From: an uncultured Bacteroidota bacterium
GTDB lineage: Bacteria; Bacteroidota; Bacteroidia; Flavobacteriales; BACL11
Reading direction: 5' to 3'
Assembly: GCA_902514225.1 (NCBI GenBank)
Contig: CABXPN010000035.1
Span: 1-10,321 of the forward strand
DNA: 10,321 nt
Of this stretch, positions 1 through 7,457 are shown one piece after another. The notes beneath the pieces are model-generated. The model did not search any database. It had not been told where the DNA came from and saw only the letters and a list, made by a program, of their open reading frames with translations. The position numbers were made by a program, and so were the translations under genes. How positions within the stretch are numbered: the stretch's first letter is position 1; every line of letters begins with the position of its first letter.

Positions 1-2007
1 TTTATCTTCTCCTAACAATTCGATAGAATACAAATAATCTCCTTGAGGAACTAATACTCCATTATACTTTCCATCCCAAAATTTAGAAATATCATTTGTT
101 TCATAAATTAACTCTCCCCATCTATTAGTAATAATCATTTTGAATGAAACAATATTTAATCCATAAATCTCAAAAAGTTCATTATGATAATCTCCGTTTG
201 GAGTAAAAGTATTTGGAACATAAAGCTCTGTTAAAGGAACAGTATTTACAATTGCTATTTCTGAAGTATCTGTACAATTGTTGTTATCCGTTACAAAAAC
301 ATAAAATTCTCCTGCATCAGAAACTGATAACTCAGAAAACACGGAAAGCAAAGAATCCTCATTATTATACCATTCGTAAAGTTGATATGTTCCTGTAGAA
401 AGTGATATTACTTCACCTTCATAAATTGTGATTTCTGTAGGAGTAATTTCCGCTATAGGTAAATCAAATACATTTACAACAACTGAATCTTGCAGTATAG
501 AAACACACTCATTTGCATCTTTTACCAAAGTAGGTTTATATATACCTGCAGTAAATGTTGTTAAGGTAAAAGTAGATAAATTTATACCATTTTGATTAAA
601 AAGAGAAACACCATCAGAATAAGTTAAATCCCAAGGAAGCTCCGTTCCGCTAAAATTAAAATATACATTTTTTGTAGATCCATCTTTACAAATATCTCCT
701 CCACCAGATACAGTTGTTATAGGAGGAGCAACTTCTGAAATTGTAATAGAATCTGAAGCTAAACAACCAGTTCCGTCATCAATAATTAATTTATAAAAAC
801 CTTCATCTACAGTAACTGACGGATCTATACTATCAGAACTATTTGTATTCCATAAATATTGATAGTTACCCGTACCACCAGTAACAATAGGAGTTAATAT
901 ATAATCCGTATTACAAGGGATAGTAACATCTGGTCCTAAATCAAAAGACGGAGGTACTTGACCAGTAACTGTAATTGTATCAGAATTTACAGCACAACCT
1001 ACTGAAGTTGCAGAAACTAAATATTTTCCGGGACCTACAACAACTGATGAATCTGTACTTAATATTGTACCGAATTCGTTTACCCACTCATATGTTGCTC
1101 CAATTCCTCCATCAGCAGTAAGGGTAACTGATGAATTACAAGGGATATCCATATATGTAGAATCAAAACCAAAATTATCTGTAACATCCAATACAGGAGA
1201 TTTAAAACTACCCGCCTCTAACCAAACATAAGAACTTAAACCAGAATCAGACCCATCTGCAATTGCTAATCTGATGTGATATGTTTCTCCACACTGTACA
1301 ATTGCAACAGCAGTAAGAACAGTTGTAAGTCCATCCGCATCTGCAATAGTGTCTAATCCGTTTTGGTTATCTACAAAATATTGTTGGTTAATTGGAGTAA
1401 CAGAGTTTACAGAAGAAATAGTAACAGGTAATGGAGGATTAGAACCTGGAATAATAGCTAAATTTATGGATCCATTTGCATAAGGACCAGCAATGCCAGG
1501 ACCTGATAAAAAGAAACCAAAAACATCATTATATTGAGAGTTTTCATAAGCGAAATACTCTTGAGAACCAAAAACATACCTAAAAGTAATGGTGTCAGAT
1601 GTTGGTACAAAATCAAATTCTAATTTTGCAACATCATTTATACTACTTACTGTGAATGATTGACCAATCAATCCTGGTACAGAATTTGCCACATTTAGTA
1701 AATCTGGGTCAGTAACTGTATTTGGAATTGCAGTAAAAGAAATATTTCCAGGTACAATATTTTCAATTCCTCCAGTAGCCATAATAATTCCGCTATCCAG
1801 TCCTAAATTTGTATTTACTGCATTAAAAAAACCAATTTGAGAACTATCTCCTTCATAAGTATGATTTGAAGCAACAATACCCCCACCAAGCAATACATTA
1901 TCAATTAAATAGGTTGGATTATCAAATGGAGCGGACCTGTCCACTGTAATTTGAGAATAAGACAATAAACTACTTAAAACTAATAAAAATGTGAGGATGT
2001 ATTTCAT
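1..2007 (-). CDS. Secreted choice-of-anchor L protein with Ig/PKD-like repeats and T9SS type B sorting domain (3' end outside window)
   Basis: The frame is open for 669 codons from an ATG at 2007 to the window edge, with no stop. Residues 1-19 form a signal peptide (hydrophobic core, ending SYSQ). About residues 20-269 match the choice-of-anchor L domain: SGIIMATGGI, then FRYVFGSQEY near 143-151, NDVFGFFLSGPGI near 160-172 and CGETYHIRLAIADGSDSG near 239-256. About residues 270-588 contain four Ig/PKD-like repeats, three of them with a cysteine near each end. From about 596, VPNTFTPNGDYHNELFEIYG, then TNRWGELIYE and WDGKYNG, mark the gliding-motility-associated C-terminal (type B) domain that directs export through the type IX system. 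Only its last couple of dozen residues should be missing. The product is presumably secreted or surface-bound, and its ligand cannot be told from sequence. The start is supported by the signal peptide and by a promoter box just upstream. Confidence 0.9.
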   Translation of the reverse strand, partial: MKYILTFLLVLSSLLSYSQITVDRSAPFDNPTYLIDNVLLGGGIVASNHTYEGDSSQIGFFNAVNTNLGLDSGIIMATGGIENIVPGNISFTAIPNTVTDPDLLNVANSVPGLIGQSFTVSSINDVAKLEFDFVPTSDTITFRYVFGSQEYFAYENSQYNDVFGFFLSGPGIAGPYANGSINLAIIPGSNPPLPVTISSVNSVTPINQQYFVDNQNGLDTIADADGLTTVLTAVAIVQCGETYHIRLAIADGSDSGLSSYVWLEAGSFKSPVLDVTDNFGFDSTYMDIPCNSSVTLTADGGIGATYEWVNEFGTILSTDSSVVVGPGKYLVSATSVGCAVNSDTITVTGQVPPSFDLGPDVTIPCNTDYILTPIVTGGTGNYQYLWNTNSSDSIDPSVTVDEGFYKLIIDDGTGCLASDSITISEVAPPITTVSGGGDICKDGSTKNVYFNFSGTELPWDLTYSDGVSLFNQNGINLSTFTLTTFTAGIYKPTLVKDANECVSILQDSVVVNVFDLPIAEITPTEITIYEGEVISLSTGTYQLYEWYNNEDSLLSVFSELSVSDAGEFYVFVTDNNNCTDTSEIAIVNTVPLTELYVPNTFTPNGDYHNELFEIYGLNIVSFKMIITNRWGELIYETNDISKFWDGKYNGVLVPQGDYLYSIELLGEDK

Positions 2008-2011
2008 ATTG

Positions 2012-2019
2012 CAAATATA
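2012..2019 (-). promoter_or_regulatory. Candidate -7 box of the secreted-protein gene
   Basis: Read on the minus strand this is TATATTTG, matching the Bacteroidota -7 consensus TAnnTTTG. It lies only four bases (CAAT) before the ATG at 2007, so transcription would begin at or very near the start codon. I see no good TTTG -33 element about 19 bases further upstream, only a T-rich stretch, so the call rests on the -7 box and its position. Confidence 0.45.
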
Positions 2020-2072
2020 CGAAATAAGAGAGAAAAAATTACAGATTAATCATATCATCTTATGCGTTCAGG

Positions 2073-3826
2073 TTATTCTGAAATCTGAGTTTGGTACATT
2101 TCGGAATATTTACCCTTTCTTTTTAATAATTCTGAATGAGCTCCTTCCTCTAAAACTTTACCGTTTTCTAACAGTAAGATTTTATCAGAATTTATTATTG
2201 TAGAAAGTCTATGTGCAATGATTATTGTAGTTCTTCCTTCTGATAATTTATTCATAGCAGCTTGTAAAATTTCTTCTGTATGAGAATCAATTGAAGAAGT
2301 TGCTTCATCTAAAATAAGAATTTTCGGATTTCTTAAATACACTCTTAAAAAAGAAATAAGTTGCCTCTGACCAGTAGAAAGAGTAATTCCTCTTTCACCA
2401 ACTCTATAATTATAATTATTTGGTAAACTCATTATAAAATCATGAATACCAATTTCTTTTGCAGCCGAAACAACATTATTTTCTTTTATATTTTTATCAA
2501 ATAAAATAATGTTTTCCATAATGGAAGAAGAAAATAAATGAACTTCTTGTTGTACAACTGCAATGTGTTTTCTAAGGTTTTTTAATTTAAATTCTCTAAT
2601 GTCAATTCCATCAATTAAAATATCTCCTGACTGAATTTCGTAAAATCGATTTAATATATTTATGATGGAAGTTTTACCAGCACCAGTCCGGCCAACTAAA
2701 GCTAATTTCTTGCCTTTTTCAATTTTAAATGAAAGTCCCTTTAATACCCAATCTTCTTTTTTGTAAGAGAATTTCACATCTTTATATTCTACATCTCCAC
2801 CAATATTTTCCATTTCTATTGTACCATTATCAGTAATAAAATCTTTTGTGTCCAAAACTTTAAACACCCTTTCCGACCCCACAATTCCCATCTGTAGAAC
2901 ATTAAATCTATCAGCAAGTTGTCGGATAGGTCTGAACATCATATGTATGTATAAAATAAAAGCAACTAACTCACCAAGGGTCACTTCTTTTCCTGAGATA
3001 ATTGCCTCACCACCATACCATATTATTAAACCTATTGATAGAGCTGAAAAAATTTCTACTAGCGGAAAAAAGACAGAATAATAAAAAACAGACCTTAAAT
3101 GTGCAGAAAGATGACTGTTATTTATTTCCTTAAACTTCTGAAATTCTGAATCTTCCCTGTTAAAAATCTGAACCAAATTCATACCCACAATATGTTCTTG
3201 CACAAAAGTATTTATGTTCGACACTTCTTTCCTTACATCCTGAAAAGCAGCTTTTATATTCTTTTTGAACCAAGCAGTAGCAACCAAAAGTAAAGGAATA
3301 GCTAATAAACTAATTAGTGCCAAACGCCAATCTGTATAAAACATCATACTAATTACTACAATCAGTTTTAGTAGCTCCCCAATAATAACAAAAAGCCCTT
3401 GAGAAAATATATCCGAGATAGTTTCAATATCCGATACGGAGCGACTAACCAAAGAACCGACTGGAGTATTATCAAAAAAAGTCATTTTTAGTTTTAGAAT
3501 GTGCTGATATACTTTTGCTCTTAAATCTTGTATTACATGCTGCCCCAGCCAAGTAGCCAAATAAATATATAAGAACTGAACAATAGCCTCCAGAAACAAA
3601 ATACCAAATAAAACAATACTTATAAATTGTAATTGAGACTTGTCAGGAGAGATAATATAATTATCTACTGCAAAATTTATTAGAAAAGGGCGAATAGGAC
3701 TTAAAAAAGAAAGTATAACAGAAAAGAAAAGAGACAAATACAATACCTTTTATAAGGACGAGTAAAAGTAAGCACCCTTTTCAGGAGTTTAAAATCTATT
3801 GCTTTTCCGGTCTTTGTTTTTGCCAT
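2073..3826 (-). CDS. ABC exporter half-transporter (membrane domain + ATPase), interrupted by a -1 frameshift near the N-terminus
   Basis: The protein is a fused transmembrane-plus-nucleotide-binding half-transporter of the MsbA/multidrug type, expected to work as a dimer in the inner membrane. Its substrate is unknown. The frame starting at ATG 3826 gives a typical family N-terminus (MAKTKTGKAIDFKLLKR...TRPYK), but it stops at 3701-3703. The rest lies in the -1 frame. Restoring one A in the run at 3748-3751 gives TRPYKKVLYLSLFF and a 584-residue protein, the usual size for the family. In that numbering, the membrane domain covers about 28-310, Walker A GRTGAGKT is at 379-386, the signature LSTGQ at 483-487, Walker B ILILDEATSSID at 503-514, and the switch His in IAHRL at 539. 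The ATG directly follows the truA stop codon (TAAATG), which supports this start. A TTG at 3743 would begin inside the first membrane helix and is unlikely to be genuine. Confidence 0.85.
3703..3750 (-). other. Frameshift interval in the ABC transporter gene
   Basis: The N-terminal frame (from 3826) and the main frame can join only here. The main frame has a TAA at 3750-3752, and the N-terminal frame stops at 3701-3703. The smoothest join adds one base to the four-A run (minus strand; plus-strand T at 3748-3751), giving PYKKVLYLS. No canonical -1 slippery heptamer in the right phase is visible, so a mutation or a base-call error is more likely than programmed frameshifting. Confidence 0.8.
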
Positions 3827-4561
3827 TTATATGTTGTTTGGATATTTCACCTGAGTTAAAAACAAAGCCTTTGCCGGAACGGAAGTTCCTGCCGAACATC
3901 TATCTTTCTTGTCTATAATTGTTTTTATTTCTTCTACTTCTATTTTTCCGTATCCTACATCCAACAAAGTACCAACTACAGACCTTACCATATTCCTAAG
4001 AAAACGATTTGCAGAAATGGTAAATACAAAATTTTCTCCTTCTTGTTCCCAAATTGCTTTTGTAATATCACAATTATTAGTAAAAGTATCTGTGTGTAAT
4101 TTTGAGAAGGAAGTGAAATCCTGCTCTCCCATCAAATACTTACAAGCTTCATTCATTTTATCTACATCCAACCTCTTAAAAAAAAAATAAGTATTCGGAT
4201 TAAAAATATTTTTTTCTGTAGAAACATAATATTTATAGGTTCGGGCAATAGCCGTAAAGCGAGCATGAGTATCTTCCTTTACCAGAAAGACAGAAAAAAC
4301 CATAATATCGTTTGGCAAAAAGGAGTTGAGTTTTTTCACCATCTTTTCAGTATTCAATACGGTATTAGTATCAAAATGAGCAAACATTTGTGTAGCATGT
4401 ACTCCAGAATCTGTTCTACCTGCTCCCATTAAGTCTATTTCTTCTTGTAATAAAACTGACATACATTTTTCCATCTCCTCTTGTACAGTATTATCATTGG
4501 GTTGCTTTTGCCAACCATGATAATTTGTTCCGTTATACGAAAATTCTATAAAGTATCTCAT
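3827..4561 (-). CDS. truA: tRNA pseudouridine(38-40) synthase TruA
   Basis: This cytoplasmic enzyme isomerises uridine to pseudouridine at positions 38-40 of the tRNA anticodon stem-loop. From the chosen ATG the protein has 244 residues, normal for TruA. It begins RYFIEFSYNGTNYHGWQKQP, as family members do. The catalytic motif GAGRTDSGVHA is at 46-56, with the nucleophile Asp51. ARTYKYYV at 106-113 and NRFLRNMVRSVVGTLL at 185-200 are further family signatures. An in-frame ATG at 4600 would add 13 residues (MCSIIVRLSYFCT) that do not fit the family and would place the start upstream of the promoter box at 4566-4573, so 4561 is preferred. The gene is intact despite a run of ten T (4178-4187) that encodes YFFF. 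The ABC transporter gene follows with no gap. Confidence 0.96.
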   Translation of the reverse strand: MRYFIEFSYNGTNYHGWQKQPNDNTVQEEMEKCMSVLLQEEIDLMGAGRTDSGVHATQMFAHFDTNTVLNTEKMVKKLNSFLPNDIMVFSVFLVKEDTHARFTAIARTYKYYVSTEKNIFNPNTYFFFKRLDVDKMNEACKYLMGEQDFTSFSKLHTDTFTNNCDITKAIWEQEGENFVFTISANRFLRNMVRSVVGTLLDVGYGKIEVEEIKTIIDKKDRCSAGTSVPAKALFLTQVKYPNNI

Positions 4562-4565
4562 TGTG

Positions 4566-4573
4566 CAAAAATA
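4566..4573 (-). promoter_or_regulatory. Candidate -7 box of truA
   Basis: The minus strand reads TATTTTTG, a match to TAnnTTTG, followed by CACA and the truA ATG at 4561. The four-base gap is the same as in the gene starting at 2007 and suggests a leaderless or nearly leaderless mRNA. A TTTG sits on the minus strand at 4598-4601, but its 24-base spacing is longer than the usual 19-21, so the -33 assignment is doubtful. Confidence 0.5.
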
Positions 4574-4619
4574 AGAAAGCCTAACAATTATACTACACAA
4601 AAATTAAGTACGTTTGTTT

Positions 4620-4650
4620 TTTGGTAAACCGGCAAACAATTTTATTTTTG
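4620..4650 (+). promoter_or_regulatory. Promoter of the moxR-bat operon (TTTG-N19-TAnnTTTG)
   Basis: TTTG at 4620-4623 and TATTTTTG at 4643-4650 are separated by exactly 19 bases, matching the primary sigma-factor promoter consensus of Bacteroidota. The start codon of moxR lies 22 bases after the -7 box, giving a leader of roughly 15-18 bases. That leader is A/T-rich with no purine-rich Shine-Dalgarno sequence, which is common in this phylum. An inverted repeat, GTTTG (4612-4616) with CAAAC (4633-4637), overlaps the promoter, but it is too short to call an operator. Confidence 0.7.
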
Positions 4651-4672
4651 TATTCCTAAAAACTTATATATA

Positions 4673-5671
4673 ATGGAAGAAATTAATGTAGACATAAAAC
4701 AACTAAACGATAAAATAAACAAAGAAAGTGCTATTATCGACCTACTTACAATAGAACTTAGTAAAGTAATTGTTGGTCAGAAAGAAATGGTAGAACGATT
4801 GTTGGTAGCACTTTTATCTGACGGACATATTTTGTTGGAAGGTGTACCCGGATTAGCAAAAACACTAGCCATTAGTACCCTAGCAAAAACAATTGACGCA
4901 AACTTTAGCAGACTACAATTCACCCCCGACCTATTACCTGCTGATATTCTAGGAACTCAGATTTACTCCCCTAAGAAGGAAAGTTTCTCTATAAAGAAAG
5001 GTCCTATTTTTTCTAACTTTATACTTGCAGATGAAATAAACCGTGCTCCTGCCAAAGTACAATCCGCACTTTTAGAAGCCATGCAGGAGCGTCAAATCAC
5101 CATAGGAGATGAAACCTTTAAATTAGACGATCCGTTTTTGGTAATGGCCACTCAAAACCCTATAGAACAAGAAGGAACTTATCCATTACCAGAAGCTCAA
5201 GTAGACAGATTTATGCTAAAGGTGGTAATTGACTATCCGAAAAAAGAGGAGGAAAAACTAATTATGCGTCATAACTTAGCTAAGGAGTTTCCTGAAGCAA
5301 AAACTATTTTAAAAACGGAAAGTATCTTATCTGCTAGAGAGGTGGTTAAGGAAGTTTATATGGATGAAAAAATAGAACAATATATATTAGATATTATTTT
5401 CGCTAGCAGAAACCCAGCAAAGCACGGACTAGAAAAAATAAAAGATTATATTTCTTTTGGAGGATCGCCAAGGGCATCTATCAACTTAGCAAAAGCATCT
5501 AAAGCATTTGCCTTTATAAAAAGAAGAGGATATGTAATCCCGGAAGATGTAAGAGCCATGTGTTATGATGTACTAAGACACAGGATAGGTCTTACTTATG
5601 AAGCAGAAGCAGAAAACATCTCCACAGAAGATATAATTACTGAAATACTAAACACAGTAGAGATTCCATAA
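4673..5671 (+). CDS. moxR: MoxR-family AAA+ ATPase
   Basis: This is a cytoplasmic AAA+ ATPase of the MoxR group, thought to act as a chaperone-like remodeller of the VWA proteins encoded beside it. It has 332 residues, normal for the group. Visible motifs are Walker A GVPGLAKT (57-64), the conserved LQFTPDLLPADILG (81-94), Walker B FILADEINRAP (116-126), sensor 1 MATQNP (158-163), EGTYPLPEAQVDRF (167-180) and sensor 2 GGSPRA (263-268). All the nucleotide-binding and hydrolysis residues that can be recognised are present, so it should be active. It is the first gene of the operon, and its stop codon overlaps the next start by one base (TAATG). The ATG at 4673 gives a family-like N-terminus with a short variable leader of about 25 residues before the ATPase core. 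Confidence 0.96.
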   Translation: MEEINVDIKQLNDKINKESAIIDLLTIELSKVIVGQKEMVERLLVALLSDGHILLEGVPGLAKTLAISTLAKTIDANFSRLQFTPDLLPADILGTQIYSPKKESFSIKKGPIFSNFILADEINRAPAKVQSALLEAMQERQITIGDETFKLDDPFLVMATQNPIEQEGTYPLPEAQVDRFMLKVVIDYPKKEEEKLIMRHNLAKEFPEAKTILKTESILSAREVVKEVYMDEKIEQYILDIIFASRNPAKHGLEKIKDYISFGGSPRASINLAKASKAFAFIKRRGYVIPEDVRAMCYDVLRHRIGLTYEAEAENISTEDIITEILNTVEIP

Positions 5672-6543
5672 TGAGTACAATCGAACTTCTTAAAAAAGTA
5701 CGAAAGATTGAAATAAAAACTAAAGGACTCTCCAACCACATCTTTTCTGGAGAGTACCATACGGCTTTTAAAGGAAAAGGTATGGCCTTTTCGGAAGTGA
5801 GGGAATATCAAGCAGGTGATGATGTCCGTTCTATAGATTGGAATGTAACAGCTAGGTATAACAATCCGTTTGTAAAGGTTTTTGAGGAAGAAAGAGAAAT
5901 GACCGTTATCCTATTAATTGATGTTAGTGGAAGTTCGGATTTTGGTACGCAAACACAACTAAAAAGAGAAGTAGCCACCGAAATTGCTGCAGTACTTTCT
6001 TTTTCTGCTATTAATAATAACGACAAAATTGGAGTCATCTTCTTCTCTGACAGAATAGAAAAATTTATCCCTCCCAAAAAAGGAAAATCTCATATTTTAC
6101 GAATAATTAGGGAGTTGATTACCTTTAAATCTGAAAGTAAGAAAACAAATATTGAAATAGCACTAAAGTACTTTAACAATGTAATAAAGAAGAGAGCAGT
6201 TTGCTTTATCCTATCTGATTTCATGGATAATGATTTTGATAAATCCTTAAAAATTGCCCGTAACAAACACGATATTGTAGCCCTGAGAATTCATGATGAA
6301 AGAGAAGAACAACTTGTAGATGTCGGTATGCTAAAATTAGAAGATACAGAAAGTGGAGATTTAAAATGGATTGACACATCAGACAATAAAACAAGAACTG
6401 ATTTCAGAAAGAATTATTTAAAGTTTGAAGGAGATTTAAAACAAACTTTACAGAGTTCGGGAGTAGATCATATTGATATAAGAACCGGAAAGAATTATGT
6501 AAAACCACTTATTAACTTCTTTAAAAACAGAGGAAATAGATAA
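5671..6543 (+). CDS. DUF58 protein with VWA-like fold
   Basis: The protein has 290 residues and no membrane segment. The DUF58 signature is clear at about 35-62: GKGMAFSEVREYQAGDDVR followed by SIDWNVTAR. A von Willebrand A-like domain follows, with a metal-binding (MIDAS) site that looks complete: DVSGS at 84-88, a Thr at 159 and the Asp of LSDF at 183. DUF58 proteins almost always sit next to moxR and are proposed to be MoxR partners or substrates. The biochemical role is not established. One-base TAATG overlaps with moxR upstream and with the next gene downstream imply coupled translation. Confidence 0.93.
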   Translation: MSTIELLKKVRKIEIKTKGLSNHIFSGEYHTAFKGKGMAFSEVREYQAGDDVRSIDWNVTARYNNPFVKVFEEEREMTVILLIDVSGSSDFGTQTQLKREVATEIAAVLSFSAINNNDKIGVIFFSDRIEKFIPPKKGKSHILRIIRELITFKSESKKTNIEIALKYFNNVIKKRAVCFILSDFMDNDFDKSLKIARNKHDIVALRIHDEREEQLVDVGMLKLEDTESGDLKWIDTSDNKTRTDFRKNYLKFEGDLKQTLQSSGVDHIDIRTGKNYVKPLINFFKNRGNR

Positions 6544-7457
6544 TGAGAAAGTTAATATTATTATTTCTTATTATAACAAAATCAGTCTTTTCTCAGACTG
6601 CAATATTGGATACAAACTCAATATTAATAGGAGACCAAATAAACTTAAATATCTTTGTAGAAGTTAAGTTAAACGAAACTTACAGATGGCCTACTTTTTC
6701 AGATTCCGTGTATCAAAAAGTAGAAATTATTAGCAAATCCGAGATAAAAGAAACTTCTAAAGATTCAACAAAGATTCTTTCTCAACAAATAGTCATTACT
6801 TCTTTTGATAGCGGAACATATTACCTCCCTCCTTTCGTGTTTAACGAAAATAAAAAAACAAGTGGACTCCTATTAAATGTTACAACATTTAATGTTTCAG
6901 ACACAACTCCTATGTTTGATATCACATCTCCAAAAGAAGGAACGAAAGAAGATTTTACAGATGAAGAACTAGCTGAAATCAGGAATAACAGATGGAAAAT
7001 TGCAGGAATAATATTTGTAATACTATTAATAATAGGACTTATTTATTACCTGGTTCAAAGATATAAAAAAGAAGGTACTTTTCTAAAACCAAAAGTTTTT
7101 ATCCCACCACATATTACCGCATTAAAAAAACTACAAGATCTAAAAAAGCAGAAACTTTGGCAAAAAGGAAATTTAAAAGAATATTATTCTGAAATTTCAT
7201 TAATAATTAGAGAATATACTGAGAACAGATTTGAATTTAACGCATTAGAACTTCCTACATCGGAGATATTATCTGATTTAAAAAAGTTAAAGATTGATAT
7301 TATTCTAATTGAAAAGTTAGGATTTATCCTCAGAAAAGCAGACAACATTAAGTACGCCAAAGGTTTATCTTTAGAAGAAGACAATAAGGAAATCATGAAA
7401 CAATCTGTTAGTTTTATTACTAAAAGTAAAATAGAAAATAATGAAACTAATAAATGA
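6543..7457 (+). CDS. Envelope protein of the bat operon: signal peptide, BatD-like exterior domain, one membrane span, cytoplasmic DUF4381-like tail
   Basis: This 304-residue protein has no firm name. Residues 1-18 form a signal peptide (ending SVFSQ). About 19-130 form a beta-rich exported domain, with GDQINLNIFVEV near 30-41 and GTYYLPPFVF near 91-100; the latter resembles the beta-sandwich repeats of BatD. Residues 152-171 form one transmembrane helix followed by basic residues, which places the C-terminus in the cytoplasm. The tail (about 188-300) has a helical pattern, IPPHITALKKLQDLKKQKLW then LKEYYSEISLIIREYTENRF, like the DUF4381 proteins found beside MoxR/VWA genes. A gene of this kind normally sits between DUF58 and batA in Bacteroidota. 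It probably links periplasmic Bat components to the cytoplasmic MoxR/DUF58 pair (inference). Its end overlaps batA by 17 bases. Confidence 0.85.
   Translation: MRKLILLFLIITKSVFSQTAILDTNSILIGDQINLNIFVEVKLNETYRWPTFSDSVYQKVEIISKSEIKETSKDSTKILSQQIVITSFDSGTYYLPPFVFNENKKTSGLLLNVTTFNVSDTTPMFDITSPKEGTKEDFTDEELAEIRNNRWKIAGIIFVILLIIGLIYYLVQRYKKEGTFLKPKVFIPPHITALKKLQDLKKQKLWQKGNLKEYYSEISLIIREYTENRFEFNALELPTSEILSDLKKLKIDIILIEKLGFILRKADNIKYAKGLSLEEDNKEIMKQSVSFITKSKIENNETNK

Noticed and set aside
213..398. Open frame of 61 codons on the plus strand
   Set aside because: It lies antisense to the continuous coding frame of the secreted protein, with low-complexity content and no family features.
2020..2072. 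Possible terminator hairpin (AGAT/ATCT followed by a T run, minus strand) after the ABC transporter
   Set aside because: The stem has only four A/T-rich pairs with a long loop, too weak to call a rho-independent terminator.
3703..3750. Programmed -1 ribosomal frameshift in the ABC transporter
   Set aside because: No X-XXY-YYZ heptamer in the right phase and no evident downstream stem-loop were seen, and this transporter family is not known to use recoding. A one-base deletion explains the data more simply.
4562..4600. N-terminally extended TruA starting at 4600
   Set aside because: The 13 extra residues do not fit the family, and that start lies upstream of the likely promoter box, whereas the ATG at 4561 begins exactly at the conserved region.
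5596..6077. Antisense frames over the moxR/DUF58 junction
   Set aside because: Both strongly supported sense genes cover the region, and the antisense peptides show no family features.
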